Part shown: positions 62,734 to 64,000 of the stretch, in pieces
How positions within the stretch are numbered: position 1 is the stretch's first letter
How the letters are laid out: each line of letters begins with the position of its first letter
Source: Streptomyces cellostaticus
Lineage (GTDB): Bacteria > Actinomycetota > Actinomycetes > Streptomycetales > Streptomycetaceae
NCBI RefSeq assembly: GCF_001513965.1
Contig: NZ_KQ948018.1
Coordinates: 327,109 to 391,108 of the forward strand
Direction: 5' to 3'
DNA: 64,000 bases
Program-made: the position numbers and the translations under genes
The notes under the pieces: generated by a model
What the model was told of the DNA's origin: nothing
The model's database searches: none
What the model saw: the letters and a program-made list of their open reading frames with translations, nothing else

Positions 62734-62765
62734 GTCTGCCTCCGGCGTTTTCGCCGCGAGCCCGT

Positions 62766-62813
62766 GCGGGCCCTGTTCCGGTTTCGTCCGGAGCGGGGCC
62801 CGCGCCCGTTTTC
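62766..62813 (+). terminator. Terminator after mdh
   Basis: GCGGGCCC (62766-62773) pairs with GGGCCCGC (62796-62803), with an inner CCGG/CCGG pair, followed by GCCCGTTTTC. Confidence 0.65.
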
Positions 62814-62863
62814 ATCGCTACTGTCAAAAGCAGTACAGGGAAGGGTGATTCGGGGGGTTCGTG

Positions 62864-63904
62864 ATGAGCGGGCGGAGCGGATGGAGCGACCGGGAGGGCA
62901 AGGGCGAGGAGGGGGTCGGTTCGGATCACGGTCCCGGCGCCGATCACGCGCCCGGCGAGGAGAGAGGCCGGGCCGCCTGGACCGCCGATGAGTCGGTCAC
63001 CCCGCCGCCCTGGGCTTCGGCACAGACGCGCTCGACCCCGCTCCCGCCGCCCTGGGCGTCCGCGGAGACCAGCACGGCCATGGTCCCGCCCGCGCCCGGT
63101 GGCGCCGACGTCCCGCCTCCGCCGCAGCCCTGGGCCACCGCTCACGCCTCGGCCGGCGGCCCGCCCGCGCCGGCCCCGGTCCCCCTGCCGTCCTACGCCC
63201 CCGTCCCCGCCCCTCGGCGGATCCAGGGCGGCCGGCTGATCGCCCTGATCGTCGCCATGGTCCTGGTCGGCGCCGGATCCGGCTTCGGGGTCTGGTACCT
63301 CGGCCGGGACCGCGGCGGCAGCGGCTCCCCGTCGGCATCGGCTCCGGCCACCGACGTCACCGTCACCGCCCCGACCTCCTCCGTCGGCACCACGCCGCCC
63401 CCGTCCCCGTCATCGACTCCGTCCGCGTCGGGGGGAGCCCCCGCGGGATACCGCCTCGTCCACGATCCCGTCGGCTACACCCTCGCCGTCCCCGAGGGCT
63501 GGACCCGGCGGCAGAAGCAGGGGGAGAAGGAGACCGTGGTGTTCTACGACTCCCCGTCCGACGGCCGCCAGCTGCAGATCTTCGAACTGTCCGAGACCAC
63601 CGTGACCGAGTCCCTGGACCTCGCCGAGAACGACCCCGGTTACGGCTACTCCCGCGAGCCCGGCTACCGGGCCCTCGCGCGCCGCTCCGGAGACACCTGG
63701 GCCGAGCTGTCGTACCGCTACGACGACCGGGACAAGGGCGCCCGCCGGGTCGTCGACCACCGCTTCCAGGCGGCCGACGGCACGCTGTACGCGATCCGCT
63801 CCAGCGGGCCGGAGCGGCTGTCCGACGACCGGGTCCGCGCACCGCTCACCACGGCGTTGGCTGCGTTCTGCGCCACGGACGCGTCCTGCGCGCAGGGGGC
63901 ATGA
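62864..63904 (+). CDS. Membrane protein with kinase-type ectodomain but no kinase
   Basis: About 346 residues. A disordered cytoplasmic N-terminus (about 120 residues; repeated PPPWAS units) is followed by one membrane helix (LIALIVAMVLVGAGSGFGVWY, about 125-146). After a Ser/Thr/Pro stalk comes a folded domain starting VHDPVGYTLAVPEGW and ending TALAAFCATD. The same domain style (DPxGFSLAVPxxW) follows the membrane helix in the Ser/Thr kinases at the beginning of the window. It is probably a PsbP/LpqN-like sensor or binding domain. Start ATG 62864; GTG 62861 is an alternative. No kinase gene is adjacent within view. Confidence 0.75.
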   Translation: MSGRSGWSDREGKGEEGVGSDHGPGADHAPGEERGRAAWTADESVTPPPWASAQTRSTPLPPPWASAETSTAMVPPAPGGADVPPPPQPWATAHASAGGPPAPAPVPLPSYAPVPAPRRIQGGRLIALIVAMVLVGAGSGFGVWYLGRDRGGSGSPSASAPATDVTVTAPTSSVGTTPPPSPSSTPSASGGAPAGYRLVHDPVGYTLAVPEGWTRRQKQGEKETVVFYDSPSDGRQLQIFELSETTVTESLDLAENDPGYGYSREPGYRALARRSGDTWAELSYRYDDRDKGARRVVDHRFQAADGTLYAIRSSGPERLSDDRVRAPLTTALAAFCATDASCAQGA

Positions 63905-64000
63905 GCAAGCGTGTTCCGCGCGTGATCAGGAACGGCCCGGGCGGGCCCGGTTGGTGTGGGTCGTGGACCGTCAGGAGTGTGCGGGTTCCCGTTTCTCGGA
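63905..64000. other. Window end, no feature seen
   Basis: The last 96 bp hold no start codon with a continuing credible frame and no clear terminator. Confidence 0.5.

Overview
This is a high-GC window with strong third-position GC bias, GTG/TTG starts, many apparently leaderless genes and long convergent or divergent pairs. Gene content and order point to a Streptomyces chromosome core. From memory, the order (Ser/Thr kinases, SSADH, guaA, pcrA, M23 peptidase, icmB, sucCD, purNH, folD, mdh) matches S. coelicolor around SCO4775-SCO4827. Parts of it (AroQ chorismate mutase, UvrD-type helicase, M23 peptidase, sucCD, perM-purN-purH, a MoxR/VWA pair) also cluster in Mycobacterium tuberculosis. 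No insertion sequence, prophage, CRISPR array, tRNA or rRNA was seen.

Layout. 0-7 kb: Ser/Thr protein kinases (one partial, two full, one truncated) with similar extracellular domains, interrupted by a divergent AraC regulator / metallo-beta-lactamase-fold hydrolase pair. 7-10.6 kb: SSADH-type aldehyde dehydrogenase and GMC oxidoreductase, followed by a gene-free stretch with several hairpins. 11.2-13.5 kb: an AroQ-delta chorismate mutase behind what looks like a Phe/Tyr leader-peptide attenuator, then guaA. 13.5-24.8 kb: small enzymes, membrane proteins, a PspC protein divergent from a PspC-fused histidine kinase with its response regulator, an NlpC/P60 peptidase behind a structured leader, and a frameshifted TDT transporter. 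25-31.6 kb: a second NlpC/P60 peptidase under a c-di-AMP (ydaO) riboswitch, pcrA under a DNA-damage type promoter, an M23 peptidase and a lipase-like hydrolase. 31.8 kb: icmB.

32.4-40.7 kb is the most unusual block. A leftward SWIM zinc-finger gene and DUF5691 gene diverge from a rightward, translationally coupled operon of MoxR-type AAA ATPase, DUF5682 protein (TraB/TIKI-like motifs) and VWA protein. The shared control region has two head-to-head copies of the actinobacterial RecA-NDp/PafBC promoter motif (TTGTCAGTG-N8-TANNNT; one perfect, one with a single -10 mismatch). The same motif drives pcrA at 26.4 kb. I infer that the block is a DNA-damage-inducible MoxR/VWA chaperone-like or conflict system.

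40.8-64 kb: two secreted proteins, the second built almost wholly of 11-residue repeats; sucCD; a sigma-like protein with a C-terminal membrane anchor; perM, purN and purH; an SH3-like secreted protein; a divergent FHA protein coupled to an atypical kinase with a degenerate lytic-transglycosylase-like ectodomain; RDD protein; folD and DUF3017; a NarL-type two-component system; an HTH membrane protein with DUF2690; mdh; and a membrane protein with the kinase-type ectodomain but no kinase. Themes are cell-envelope sensing, DNA-damage response and central carbon/purine metabolism.
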